The notes beneath the pieces are model-generated. The model was not told the origin of the DNA and did not search any database. It saw nothing but the letters and a program-made list of their open reading frames with translations. A stretch of DNA of 64,000 nucleotides, taken from assembly GCA_033961575.1 (NCBI GenBank), contig CM066738.1, positions 65,447,478 to 65,511,477 of the forward strand, read 5' to 3'. Origin of the DNA: Aselliscus stoliczkanus (taxonomy: Eukaryota; Chordata; Mammalia; Chiroptera; Hipposideridae). Shown here one piece after another: positions 1 to 11,113 of the stretch. A program made the translations under genes and the position numbers. Within the stretch, counting starts at the first letter, position 1. Each line of letters opens with the position of its first letter.

Positions 1-120
1 GTTGTACAGAAATATATGCTAAAGAGTATGAGGTAATTATAGTAAACACTGTAAGGCATCTTTCCAAAAGTGTCATTTCTGTTTATTGTTGGTATATATA
101 AATGCAAATGATTTTTTTTT

Positions 121-581
121 AATGCTTTTTTTTTTTTTAAGATTTTATTGGTGAATTGCGGGAGGGAAATAGCGTTGGGGAATCGGGAAGGGGAACAGAC
201 AAGTTGCTGTCTTTTTGTTCTTCAGTCTAGTTGCGGAGGATGTTGCTTCACTGTCCCATGTTGGTATCATCACTGCGATCTTCCCGGATGAGGCAGATCC
301 GTCACCGCCCTCTGAATGTCGCTCACTGTGGCTATTGGCAGTTCATGCTGGCTGCCAGCTGCTCACACTGGCTGCCGGACACTCACTGTAGCCTATGGCA
401 GCCCACTGCAGCAGGGGCTGCAGCCTACACCGTCGCCAGGGCTCGCACAGCATAGCTCTGGGTGGAGCTGTTGTTAGCTGTAGAAGGCAGTGTCACTGGC
501 CCTCATACGTGGGATCCGAACCAGGGCCGCTGGCATCCCCAATCCAGCTCTTAACCAGTGCGCCATTCGGCTGGCCCCACT
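121..581 (-). mobile_element. Long-form tRNA-derived SINE
   Basis: Read on the minus strand it has a tRNA-like head (GGTTCGGATCCC resembles pol III box B), a GC-rich body ending near TGGGGGAGGG-type sequence, and the tail AATAAAATCTT-like then poly-A (poly-T on plus). The motif AATGATTTTTTT lies on both sides (about 107-118 and 582-593) and is read as the target-site duplication. Open frames here are incidental to the repeat. Confidence 0.9.
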
Positions 582-593
582 AATGATTTTTTT

Positions 594-646
594 ATATTGA
601 CTTTTGTACCCAGCAACATTGCTAAACTCTCATATTCATCTCAATA

Positions 647-695
<49 letters not shown>

Positions 696-2126
696 CTTTT
701 GAATTTTCTACAAATTCTATTATGTCATTGTGATTTCTTCATTTCCAATCTATATATTTTGTTCCTTTTTCTTGCCTTACTCCACTATTTAGGAACTCTA
801 ATACAATACTGAATAGAAGTGGAGATAGCAGCACACTTACCTTATTCCCCATTTTAAAAGGAATGGTTACTTATGTTGTTTGCTGTAGATTTTAATAAAT
901 ACCTTTTATAAAATTTTTTTTTTCCTTATTTACTATGAATTTCTTCTGGGTGGATGCTGAATTTTATCAAAGGCTTTTTTATTTTTTTAATCTACTGAGA
1001 TTGTCATATGATTTTTCTCCTTTAATCTTTTGATGTGGTGAATTACATTAATTTTTTTTTTCTTATCTGAAATTAACCTTGCATTCTTAGGTAAATAAAT
1101 TTGGCTATGATGTATCATTTTGCTGGATTTAAATTGCTGAAATTTTTCTTAGGATTTGTGTCTATACTTATAAGTGAGATTGGTCTGAAATTTTTGTTTC
1201 TCACACCCTTCTATTCAGATTTTGTTAAAAGGTTATGCTATCCTCATAAAATGAGTTAAGGAATAATTTCTTTTTTCTATACTTTAAAATGGCTTGTGTG
1301 AGATTAGGATTATTTTATTCCTTGAATGTTTGGTAGAGGTCACTGGTAAAATTGTTTCAGCCTGGATTTTTCTTTGCAGAAAATATTTAACAATAGACTG
1401 AAGTTCTTGAATGGTGTTTATGAGTCTCCTCTGGCATTCTATTTCAGTTTTATTAACTTAAACTTCTTGGAATTTTTCAACTTCATCTAAGTTTTCAAAT
1501 TAATTGGCTTAAAACATATTCACAAAATTCCCTTATCTTTGTAATGTCTGCATCATGTCTGATTATCGCTTTTTCTTTATTCCTCATGTTGTTGCTGTAC
1601 CTTTTCTTTTTATCTTGATCATTTTTTACCAGACATTTGTAAATTTTATTAGTCTTTCACAAATCCAGTTTTGCATTAGTTGGTCCTTTCTATTGTATGT
1701 TCATTTTCAATTTTACTATTTTCTCATTTTATCTTTATTATTTCCTTTCTTCTGTTTTATTGGACTTTATTATGCTGTTCTTTTTCTACTCTTTTGCTCT
1801 TTACATTTCAAACCATTTTCTCTTTTAATATAAACTTTTAGGTTTATAAATTTCCTTTTAACTACTTGTTCAGTTTTATCTCTCAAACTTCCACATAGTA
1901 CCAAATATTTGATACATAGTATTGAAATATTTTCCCATTCCAAAATGATTTTTTTGATACATGAGTTTCCAAACAAATGTTTTTTCTAGTTATCTTTTTT
2001 TAAAAATTGATTGTTGACTTAATTGCATTGTGGTAAGAAAATATAATAGAAAATGTTCAAAATTTGCTGAGACTTGTCTTATGGCTCAATCTATGATTAA
2101 CTATAGGGAAATTTCTTTGTAGACTC
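594..2126 (-). mobile_element. Old antisense L1 ORF2 fragment
   Basis: The AT-rich plus strand reads as the reverse complement of L1 ORF2. Around 958-985 the complement gives the KAFDKI motif of the L1 reverse transcriptase, and flanking text (for example 1080-1200 and 1540-1980) has typical antisense L1 wording. It is heavily decayed. The younger sense L1 at 2143 is inserted at its far end. Confidence 0.75.
648..692. repeat. (AT)n microsatellite
   Basis: About 22 uninterrupted AT units lie inside the old antisense L1. Confidence 0.97.
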
Positions 2127-2142
2127 AAAAATAATTGATTTG
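2127..2142. repeat. 5' target-site duplication of the L1
   Basis: AAAAATAATTGATTTG occurs here and again, identically, at 7440-7455, immediately after the L1 A-rich tail. Confidence 0.93.
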
Positions 2143-2439
2143 GGGGTTCCGGTAAGATGGCGGAATAGACGGACGTTCTCCAAACTGCCTCCCAGGATGA
2201 CATCAAAATTACAAATAATTTATACAACATTTAACCTCGGAAGTCCCCTAAACAGTAGATGAACAGAACCTCTAAACGAAGGACCTAAAGAGGAGGCCAC
2301 GTCAAGTCTGGTAGGAGGGACGCAGACAAGAGAGGGCGAGCCCCATGAGGGACGCCCCGGCTGTGTGGGGAGGCTTCTCCGGTTGGGGGAGAGACCCTCT
2401 GGCCCCACACCGAGCTCACTAGCCCAGAGTTGCTTTGCC

Positions 2440-3071
2440 AGGAAGAGGAGTTCCACGATAGTGGGCAGTAGACAAGACAAAATAGCAGAAATCACCCAGC
2501 TGGAACAACAAACAGGAAAAAGAATAAAAAAGAATGAAAATAGTTTAACAGACCTCTGGGACACCATGAAACGCAACAACCTTTGCGTCATAGGAATACC
2601 AGAAGGAGAAGAGAAAAGCAAGGGATTGAGAATGTATTTCAAGAAATAATGACTGAAAACTTCCCTACCATGGTGAAGGAAATCGACATACAAGCCCAGG
2701 ATGTACAGAGAGTTCCAAACAGGCTGAATCCAAACAGGCCCATACCAAGACACATCATAGTTAAAATGGCAAAGCTTAAAGAAAAGACATAATTCCTAAA
2801 AGCAGCAAGAGAAAGACAGCAGGTTACATACAAAGGAACTCCTATAAGACTAACAGCTGACTTTTCTTCAGAAACTCTGCAGGCCAGAAGGGAACGGCAG
2901 GCGATATTCAAAGTGACACAAAATAAAGTCCTACAACCAAGATTGCTCTACCCAGCACGGCTGTCACTTAAAATTGAAGGAGAGATCAAGAGCTTCTCAG
3001 AAAAGAATAAGCTTAAGGAGTTCATTACCACAAAGCCAGCATTGCAGGAAATGTTAAAAGAGCTTTTTTAA
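2440..3071 (+). pseudogene. L1 ORF1 remnant (RNA-binding chaperone), broken
   Basis: L1 ORF1p coats L1 RNA. The RRM-like segment is visible (NLCVIGIPEGEE, 2577-2613), followed in another frame by ENVFQEIMTENFP and, to 3071, by the C-terminal domain ending near LQEMLKELF. A frameshift near 2615-2640 and a stop at about 2790 separate the parts. The long N-terminal coiled coil expected before the RRM is missing; only about 40 codons precede it, and they include GC-rich 5'UTR-like sequence. It cannot make a functional protein. Confidence 0.85.
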
Positions 3072-3127
3072 ACAGAAGAAAGGGGAAAACAAGTTAACCC
3101 AGGAAGACAAGAAATACAAGTAACAAA

Positions 3128-6100
3128 ATGGCAATGAATATACACCTATCAGTAATTACCTTAGATGTGAATGGGCTAAATGCTCCAATCAAAAGACACA
3201 CAGTGGCTGAGTGGATAAGAAAACAGGACCCATGCATATGCTGTCTACAAGAGACTCATCTCAGATCAAAAGACACACACAGACTGAAAGAAAAGGGATG
3301 GAATAAGATATTTCATGCAAATAGAAATGAGAAAAAAGCTGGAGTAGCAATACTTATTTTGGACAAAATAGACTTTAAAATGAAGACTACAATAAAAGAC
3401 AAAGAAGGGCACTACATAAAAATAAAGGGATCAATTCAACAAGAGGACATAATCCTAGTAAACATCTATGCACCCAACACAGGAGCTCCTAAATATATAA
3501 AACAGATTTTGACAGACATAAAGGCAGAGATCAACTGTAACACTATCATAGTAGGGGACTTCAACAACCCGTTATCACCAATAGACAGATCCTCCAGACA
3601 GAAAATCAACACGGACATAGTGACCTTAAATGACACTGTAGACCAGCTGGATTTAATTGATATTTTTAGAGCATTTCACCCCAAAGCTACAGAATATACA
3701 TTCTTCTCAAGTGCACATGGAACATTCTACAAGATAGACCACATGTTAGGTCACAAAACAAGTCTCAACAAATTTAAGAAGACTGAAATCATATCAAGTG
3801 TCTTCTGTGACCACAATGCTATGAAACTAGAAATCAATTATAAGAAGAAGTCTGGAAAGCTTACAAATATATGGAGGCTAAATAACATGCTACTAAATAG
3901 AGAGTGGGTCAAAAATGAGATCAAGGAGGAAACCAAAAGATACCTCGAGGAAAACGAAAATGAAAACACCATGACCCAAAATCTCTGGGATGCAGCAAAA
4001 GAAGCCCTAAAAGGGAAGTTCATAGCAGTGCAGGCCTACCTAAAGGGGTAAGAAAAATCTCAAATCAACAGACTGTCTTTACACCTAAGGGAACTCGAAA
4101 AAAAAACAGCAAAACAAGCCTAAAGGGAGTATAAGGAAGGAAATAATGAAGACCAGAGCAGAAATAAATGAAATAGAGAACAAAAAAATACAAAAGATCA
4201 ATGAAACCAAGAGTTGGTTTTTTCAAAAGATAAACAAAATCGACAAACCCTTAGCACGACTAGCCAAGAAAAAGAGAGAGAGGACCCAAATTAATAAAAT
4301 CAGAAATGAAAGAGGAGAAGTGACAACAGATACCACAGAAATACAGAAAATTTTAAGAAAATACTATGAGCAACTATATGCTAACAAATTCGACAATGTG
4401 GAAGAAATGGATAAATTTCTAGAAGCATACAATCTACCAAGTCTTAACCAAAAAGAAGCAGAAACTCTGAACACACTGATTACTGCCAAAGAAATTGAAT
4501 CAGTAATCAACAATCTTCCAACAAACAAAAGCCCTGGATCCGATGGCTACACAGGTGAATTTTACAAAACACTCAAAAAAGAATTAGTACCTATTCTCCT
4601 CAAACTATTCCAAAAAATACAGGAGGGAAGGCTCCCAAATTCTTTCTATGAAGCCACTATCACCCTGATTCCTAAGTCAGACAAAGGTATTACAAAAAGG
4701 AAAACTATAGGCCAATATCACTAATGAACATACATGCAAAAATCCTCAACAAAATACTAGCAAAGCAGCATCTCATTAAAAAGATCATACACCGCGATCA
4801 AGTGGGATTCATTCCTGGTATGAAAAGCTGGTTCAATATCCGCAAATGAATTAACGTAATACATCACATTAACAAAATGAAAAATAAAAATCATATGATC
4901 ATATCAATAGATGCAGAAAAGGCATTTGAGAAAACCCAGCAGCCATTTCTGATAAAGACTCTTAACAAAGTGGGAATAGTGGGATCATATCTCAACATAA
5001 TAAAGGCCATATATGATAAGCCCACAGCAAACATCGTACTCAATGGGGAAAGGCTGAAAGCTTTCCCCTTAAGATCAGGAACAAGACAAGGCTGCCCGCT
5101 TTCACCACTTCTATTTAAGATAGTTCTGGAAGTTCTAGCCACAGCAATCAGGCAAGAAAATGAAATAAAAGGCATCCAAATTGGAAAAGAGGAAGTAAAG
5201 TTGTCATTATATGCAGATGACATGATACTATATAGAGAGAATCCCGAAGACTCCACAAAAAAACTGCTAGAACTGATACACGAATTTGGTAAGGTAGCAG
5301 GATACAAAATTAATATTCAGAAATCAGTGGCATTTCTATATACCAATAATAAACTATCAGAAGAAGAAATCAGGAAATCAATCCCTTTTACAATTGCTTC
5401 AAAAACAATAAAATATCTAGGAATCAATTTAACTAAAGAAGTAAAAGACCTGTAGTCAGAAAATTATGAGACACTGAAGAGAGAAATCAAAGAAGATACA
5501 AATAAATGGAAATACATATCATCCATATGGATAGGAATTAATATAGTTAAAATGTCAATACTAACTAAAGCAATATATAGATTCAATGCAATTCCAATCA
5601 AACTACCAAGGACATTTTTCTCAGAAATAGAACATAGAATCCTAAAATATATATGGAGCTACAAAAGACCCCGAATAGCAACAGCAATGTTGAGAAATAA
5701 GAACAAAGTGGGAGGCATCACACTACCTGACATCAAAACATACTACAAGGCTACAGTAATCAAAACAGTATAGTATTGTCATAAAAACAGACACATAGAC
5801 CAATGGAATAGAATAGAGAGCCCAGGAATAAACCCATCTATATATGGTCATTTAACCTATGACAATGGAAGCAAGAATTTACACTGGAGTAAAGATAGTC
5901 TATTTAATAAATGGTGCTGGGAAAATTGGACTGACACGTGCAAAAAAATGAAAATGGACCACCTACTTACACCATATATGAGAACAAACTCAAAATGGAT
6001 TAAAGACTTAAATGTAAGACCTGAAACTATAAAAGTCCTAGAAGAAAATAAAGGGAGTAAGTTTGCAGATATTACCCTGAGTAATATTTTTAGTGATCTA

Positions 6101-6945
6101 TCCCCTCGGGCAACGGAAATAAAAGAAAAAATGAACAGATGGGATTACATCAAACTTAAAAGTTTTTTCACAGCAAAGGAAATCATCAATAAAACAAAAC
6201 GGCAGCCTACTGAATGGGAGAAGATATTTGCCAACCATATATCTGATAAGGGGTTGATATCCACAATTTATAAATTCTCATGCAACTCAACAACAAAAAA
6301 ACAAACAACCCAATTAAAAAATGGGCAGAGGATATGAGAAGGCATTTCTCTAAAGAGGACATACAGATGGCCAACAGGCATATGAAAAAATGTTCAACCT
6401 CACTAATCATCAGAGAAATGCAAATAAAAACCACAATGAGATACCACCTCACTCCGGTCAGAATGGGTATCTTTAACAAATCAACAAACAACAAGTGCTG
6501 GCGAGGGTGTGGAGAAAAGGGAACCCTCGTTCACTGTTGGTGGGACTGCAAATTGGTGCAGCCATTATGGAAATCAGTATGGAGGTATCTCAAAAAACTG
6601 GAAATGGAACTGCCGTATGACCCAGCAATTCCACTCTTGGGTATCTACCCAGAGGAATCCAAGACGCTAATTTGAAAAAATATATGCACCCCTATGTTTA
6701 TTGCAGCTCTATTTACAATAGCCACGACTTGGAAACAACTGGAAACGCCCATCGGTAGATGACTGGATTAAGAAACTGTGGTACATTTATACAATGAAGT
6801 ATTACTCCGCTATAAAGAAGAATGAAATTGTACCATTTGCAACGATATGGATGGACCTAGAGACTATTATGTTAAGTGAAATAAGTCAGTCGGAGAAAGA
6901 CAGATACCATATGTTCTCACTTATATGTGGAATTTGAAAAACTGA
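3128..6945 (+). pseudogene. L1 ORF2 (endonuclease / reverse transcriptase), broken
   Basis: ORF2p nicks DNA and reverse-transcribes L1 RNA. The first 307 codons (3128-4051) are an open AP-endonuclease-like domain with QETHLRSK, VGDFNNPLS, IDHMLG and CDHNAMKLE. A TAA ends it at 4049-4051. The reverse transcriptase follows in pieces: 4146-4724 ([15 protein letters not shown], ending at a one-base frameshift in an A-rich run near 4695), 4877-5455 ([19 protein letters not shown], catalytic YADDMILY) and 5552-5773. The C-terminal part at 5948-6337 and 6280-6675 keeps the Cys-rich [18 protein letters not shown]. About eight stops or frameshifts break it, yet text between lesions is well kept. Confidence 0.95.
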
Positions 6946-7439
6946 ATGAATGAGCAAAAGAAACAGAAACAGTCTCATAGATATAGAGGAAAAACCGGGG
7001 TGCTAGTTTGGAGAGGGGTGGGGATGAGGGAGAAGGGGAAGGGATTAGACAGCATAAATAGGTAACTACAGTATTGTCACAGGGATATGAAAGACAGTTT
7101 GGGGAATATAATGTTGTTAAAATTTTGTGGGGTGTCAGATGGTCACATGTTTTGTTAGGGAGACCACTTCATGGATGGAGTAGAGGCTTGATCACTGCAC
7201 TGTATACCTGAAATTGATGTTGTATAATATTGTATGCCAACTGTAATTGAATATAGACAGTCACGGGATATGGATTATACAGTGGAAGGGAGTCAAAGGA
7301 ATTGTAATAGATAATATGATATGGGGGCGAGGAGTGGGGGGGAGAATTGGGGGAGGGGGGTTGTCACTTTGTGGGGTAAAAAGTATAACAATTGCACTTT
7401 GTTGTACAGCTGAAGCTAATTAAAAAATAAATAAAATAA

Positions 7440-7455
7440 AAAAATAATTGATTTG
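7440..7455. repeat. 3' target-site duplication of the L1
   Basis: A perfect copy of 2127-2142. Confidence 0.93.
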
Positions 7456-7975
7456 TTTTCCTCATTCTATGACTTTGCTTTTGGGGTTCCACTTTTATTA
7501 AAATTCCCACTTAAAGCAGACACTAGGCTTTTACTTCTGCCCCTAAGATTCCTGAGGCTGCACAAACCCATATTCAAATTTACTAGATTCAGCAAATACC
7601 TTTCAGACAAAAGCTGACTTTGAGCTCTGCTTATTTCTCTGGGTTCTGGCCTTTACTCTGTTTAGTGCTATTTCTTAACTTTTTGCCAGTTTACAGATCC
7701 ATTCAAAAATATATTTTTAATATTTTACTCAGTATTTTTGTTGTTGTTTTCAGTGAAAGAGTTAGTCCAGACACCTTATCTGAGCATACTACTAGAAATT
7801 GAAATCCTCATTTATTTTTCTAAAATATTTATTGGGCACCTACTATATATGGAATAAATGTTATTATTGTGATCTGTACAAGGTGGACTGGTAGTACGAG
7901 AAAGAGACATTCACTGGGGTAGAGGCAGAGGCAGGGGAGAGTAGAGGCAACTAATGGAAGGTGGTGAAAAATATA
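7456..7975. other. No recognised feature
   Basis: AT-rich sequence without a convincing ORF or repeat match by eye. Confidence 0.5.
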
Positions 7976-7977
7976 GA

Positions 7978-8155
7978 TTTGGCAGTCAAGCAGGCCTGGA
8001 GAGAAAGCCCAGGATCACTGCTTACTAATTATGAGGCCTCAGGCAAGTCATTCAACTTCCCTGTGCCTCAGTCCCTTCATCGATAAAATGGTGTTAATGA
8101 TAGCAACTACCTCATAGATTTGTAGTTAGAATTACTAGAAGAGCTGAGCATATGT
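7978..8155 (+). mobile_element. MIR SINE relic
   Basis: Contains the MIR core layout: tRNA-like start, 'tgcctcagt...ttcat..ataaaatgg', then 'gatagcaactacctcatag'. It is an ancient mammalian repeat. Confidence 0.8.
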
Positions 8156-9960
8156 TGATGGCTCAGAAAATGCTAACTAGTCTTTGTCCTCACAGAAGAG
8201 ATGCATAAGCTGGAAACAACAAAATTATTTCTCTAAGGTTTCTTCACTTTCCCTGCGAGCTGCCAAAGGGAGGGCATAGGACCATCTCCCTTCCAACTTC
8301 AGGCTGGGGAGATTCAATTCTTAGGGAATATCCTCCCCCCTTCCAGATTCCCTCAAAGAGACCCTTTCTCACTGGTCCTCTCTCATCTGAGTTACAATAG
8401 ATTGGCTCCTCAATTAGTTTAGAGTGTTGGGAGTTAAAGACAGGAAGGAAATATGTTGCAGGCAACTTCTGCTTTCCAGAAGTTCCTTGAGACAAGCAGA
8501 ATGCCTGGGTATATTCTTTTAAGGGGAATAAATAGTGGATAAATGCATGGAAAAAAAATAGAAGTTAATATTTTATTTTTAAAAATTATCCGATTGCAAA
8601 AGAAATAGCTAAAGCATACTGGCTAGAAGGAGAAGCAAAAATTTGAGAGACAAAGAGCACCCTGGAAGCCATGCTAGGAAACTTGGACTTTTTCTTCTTG
8701 GCAGTGGATTGCCAATACGTTGTGACATTATCATATCTGCAATTCAGGGTGGAGGGCATTTAGAACTGTGGAAGAATGAAGGGCAGGGAGACCAGCTCAA
8801 ATATGCCTGCAGTGAATCATAAGAGACTTGAGAACCTAACTGCTAGAGGAGTGAGGCCACACATTGTGCAACTGTGGAGGACCCTGAAGGTGGCCAACAT
8901 GGTAGTTCTGCACAGAGCTTAAGAGAATGAAAATGATAGGACTTGATGGACATGGAATGAGAGTAGAGGGAAATGAGACTCCCTCCAAGGTTTCTGGCTA
9001 GGATGATTAAATGGATGATGGTGCAATTAGCTATGTAGGACCAGGTTTGAAGAAGCAAAGATGATAAGCCTGAATTTGATGTCACTGTAGGCCTTGCTGG
9101 TAGAGATGTCTCTTACATGTGGCTCTCAGAAGAATTCTGGCTGATGAGAGGAGGGAGTTTCAAGAAGGAAATTGTGCTCAATAGTGTCTTACCCTATAGA
9201 GGTCGTGAAAAAGAGGACCTGAAAGGGATCCATTGTATTTGGCAATCAGAAGGTTGTTGGTGACTTTAGCCTGAGCAGTTTGTGGAGAGGAGAAGGAACA
9301 GAAGCAAGACTGTGAAGTGAAAAATCTTAGACTCCTCTTTCCAGGTAGCTTGGCTGGGTAGCAAAGCTTTGAGATAAATTGATAGCCTAAGGGAAAATAA
9401 AGGGACAAGAAAGTCAGCTATTTCTCCTCTTCTCCGTGTCCACCTTCTTAAGTGGTAGAAGCAGCATAAGCTTGATAAAACTAAGGGATGAATCCAGAGT
9501 TGAGGAAGAGGGAACAATTAGCAGAGCAAGGTTCCTCCCTTGGAGCTGGAGGGTGGTGGAGTCAGAGGACAGATGAAGGAAGAGCTTCCTTCCTCTGACA
9601 TTCCAGTGGAGTACGTGAAAATTCAGTGCCCCCCACATACTTCTTAGGTATCAGGGGCAGGACGTGAAGGAATATCATGCAATAAATATTTAATGAGTCT
9701 CTACTTTGTTTAAGTGGTGGCATAAATTAGGTAGACACCAGAGAATGAGGAAATCTTCGAAATGTGAAGCAATCATTCAAAGTGAGGTATCAAATCTAAG
9801 ATTGGAGAAAGGGAGGGATGCCTAGGACTCCCTGAATGATCAAAGGAAGAAAAGAAGTTTGGCAGAACATTTCCCTCCCAAGGCAGAAGGTAGTGAAAAT
9901 AGCCTGAAACAGGAAACGTGGGAAAAATAGAAGGGAAAAAAATGAACAGTTAAGAGCATA
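8156..9960. other. No recognised feature
   Basis: Mixed-composition sequence. Open frames at 8244-8495, 8843-9085 and 9178-9638 (minus) are short, overlap each other and match nothing I know. No splice-bounded exon stands out. Confidence 0.5.
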
Positions 9961-9961
9961 T

Positions 9962-10090
9962 TCCAGGTTCCAGAAACTAAGCTAAATTAAATTGTTCATA
10001 GGTAATCTTGTGCAATCCTCAAAACAACCTTGTGAGAAAGGCATTACTGTTTCCATATTATTGATGTAGAAACTGAGGATCCAGCTCCTT
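9962..10090 (-). mobile_element. MIR SINE relic
   Basis: Antisense MIR wording: 'gtgcaatcctcaaaacaacc', then 'aaactgaggatc'. Confidence 0.65.
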
Positions 10091-10599
10091 TTTTCACTCT
10101 AATTCCATTTCTCCATAGTGGAGTAAAATGCTTTGAAATATGAGGGAAATTTTCAGTCCTTGTCTTTCTAAATTTTTACATCGCTGTGAAGTCAGGTAAA
10201 AGGCACAGAACAGGAAAATTCCTAGTGTGCTTGGGACAGTGAAACCACTTATGTCTATGTTGGTAGTTGGTTAAGGATGGGGCAAAGCTTGGTTGAATGT
10301 TAGATAAATGCCAAAGGAACTTGGATGAGGAAGTAGTTACCTGGTTCTTTCTGCAGAACCAGCCCAGGGGAGCCCTGTGACAAGGAGCCTGTTCCCTGGT
10401 CCTAGCACAATCCAGTCTCCATCTGCGGGAAGAAACTGTCCTGTGGCTGGGCTCATCACACAGGAGCTTTCTATAAATGCTTATTTTTCAATATCCTCAA
10501 AGCTATATAAATTATCATCTACAGGATGCATACTGAGATATTCGATGGCACTTGGAAGTAATACATGCACTTTCATTCACAATAATATACAGCACTGGC
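10091..10599. other. No recognised feature
   Basis: Sequence upstream of the CpG island. Nothing recognised. Confidence 0.5.
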
Positions 10600-10665
10600 A
10601 ATCCATTTCTTTAAAAAGTATATATTTAAAAAGGGTTGTAAGATTTGGGTTAGGAGAAGAAAGTA

Positions 10666-10676
10666 ACCAATCAGAC
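10666..10676 (+). promoter_or_regulatory. CCAAT box
   Basis: AACCAATCAGA fits the NF-Y consensus. It lies about 330 bp before the likely start region, somewhat far for a core CCAAT box. Confidence 0.45.
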
Positions 10677-10795
10677 CGCGCTACTGGTGATCAAAGTTGA
10701 TTACAAAATATTTATGCCGTATGCCTTTTGTGCACTGCAATAATATTTATTCTTTTTTGGCAACTGGGCTCTAAGTTCCATTGACGCGCTGCAGA

Positions 10796-10809
10796 GTTGC
10801 TATGGAGAC
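10796..10809 (+). promoter_or_regulatory. RFX-type X-box candidate
   Basis: GTTGCTATGGAGAC is close to the X-box bound by RFX factors (GTTGCY, AT spacer, RGNRAC). RFX sites are common before ciliary genes; extending that to this gene is inference. Confidence 0.5.
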
Positions 10810-10975
10810 CAAAAGAAACTTTATTTTTAGAAAAGTAACGATCGGATTTACCTCAGCACTCGAGAGGTCAGGGCCCCCGCCAGTCAGCGCGGGAGGTGGG
10901 CAGCTGCTTCCCAGAGCTCTGCTGCCGTGGGTGAGGCCTCCGGAGGGAAGCCAGGAGGGGGCGGTGCAGCGCGGC

Positions 10976-10985
10976 GTCACGTGAC
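10976..10985. promoter_or_regulatory. Palindromic E-box / CLEAR-like site
   Basis: GTCACGTGAC is a perfect 10-bp palindrome and an optimal site for USF and MiT/TFE factors. It sits just upstream of the GC box and probable first exon. Confidence 0.6.
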
Positions 10986-10986
10986 C

Positions 10987-10996
10987 GGGGCGGGGC
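10987..10996 (+). promoter_or_regulatory. GC box
   Basis: GGGGCGGGGC is a perfect Sp1-type site two bases after the E-box. Confidence 0.65.
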
Positions 10997-11019
10997 TCGC
11001 GCGCCCGCGGCTAGCTGCT

Positions 11020-11044
11020 TTGCCGCTGCCGCTGCCGCTGCCGC
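11020..11044. repeat. GCC/GCT-rich hexamer-like repeat
   Basis: Four GCCGCT-type units in the presumed 5' UTR. Confidence 0.85.
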
Positions 11045-11095
11045 GTCTCATTCATGAGGGCAGCCTGGCTCGGCTGCGGCCCAGGCGGCTCCCGA

Positions 11096-11113
11096 AGCGG
11101 CGGCGGCGGCGGC
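11096..11113. repeat. (CGG)n short repeat
   Basis: Six CGG-type units in the presumed 5' UTR, of the kind that can vary in length. Confidence 0.85.

Larger units (their letters stand above)
2143..7439 (+). mobile_element. Near full-length L1 retrotransposon (5.3 kb)
   Basis: Starts GGGGTTCCGGTAAGATGGCGG, a typical L1 5' end, and ends in AATAAATAAAATAAAA. It is bounded by a 16-bp perfect target-site duplication. It holds ORF1 remnants, an intergenic gap, a broken ORF2 and a 3' UTR with a G-rich run near 7325-7365. At 5.3 kb it is shorter than a usual 6-7 kb mammalian L1. The missing part is most of the 5' UTR and the ORF1 N-terminal coiled coil, although the first bases of the 5' end are retained, so the loss is internal and not ordinary 5' truncation. 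Identical flanks suggest a fairly recent insertion, but multiple stops make it immobile by itself. Confidence 0.95.

Noticed and set aside
1555..1833. 92-codon Phe-rich ORF
   Set aside because: It is the complement of decayed L1 sequence.
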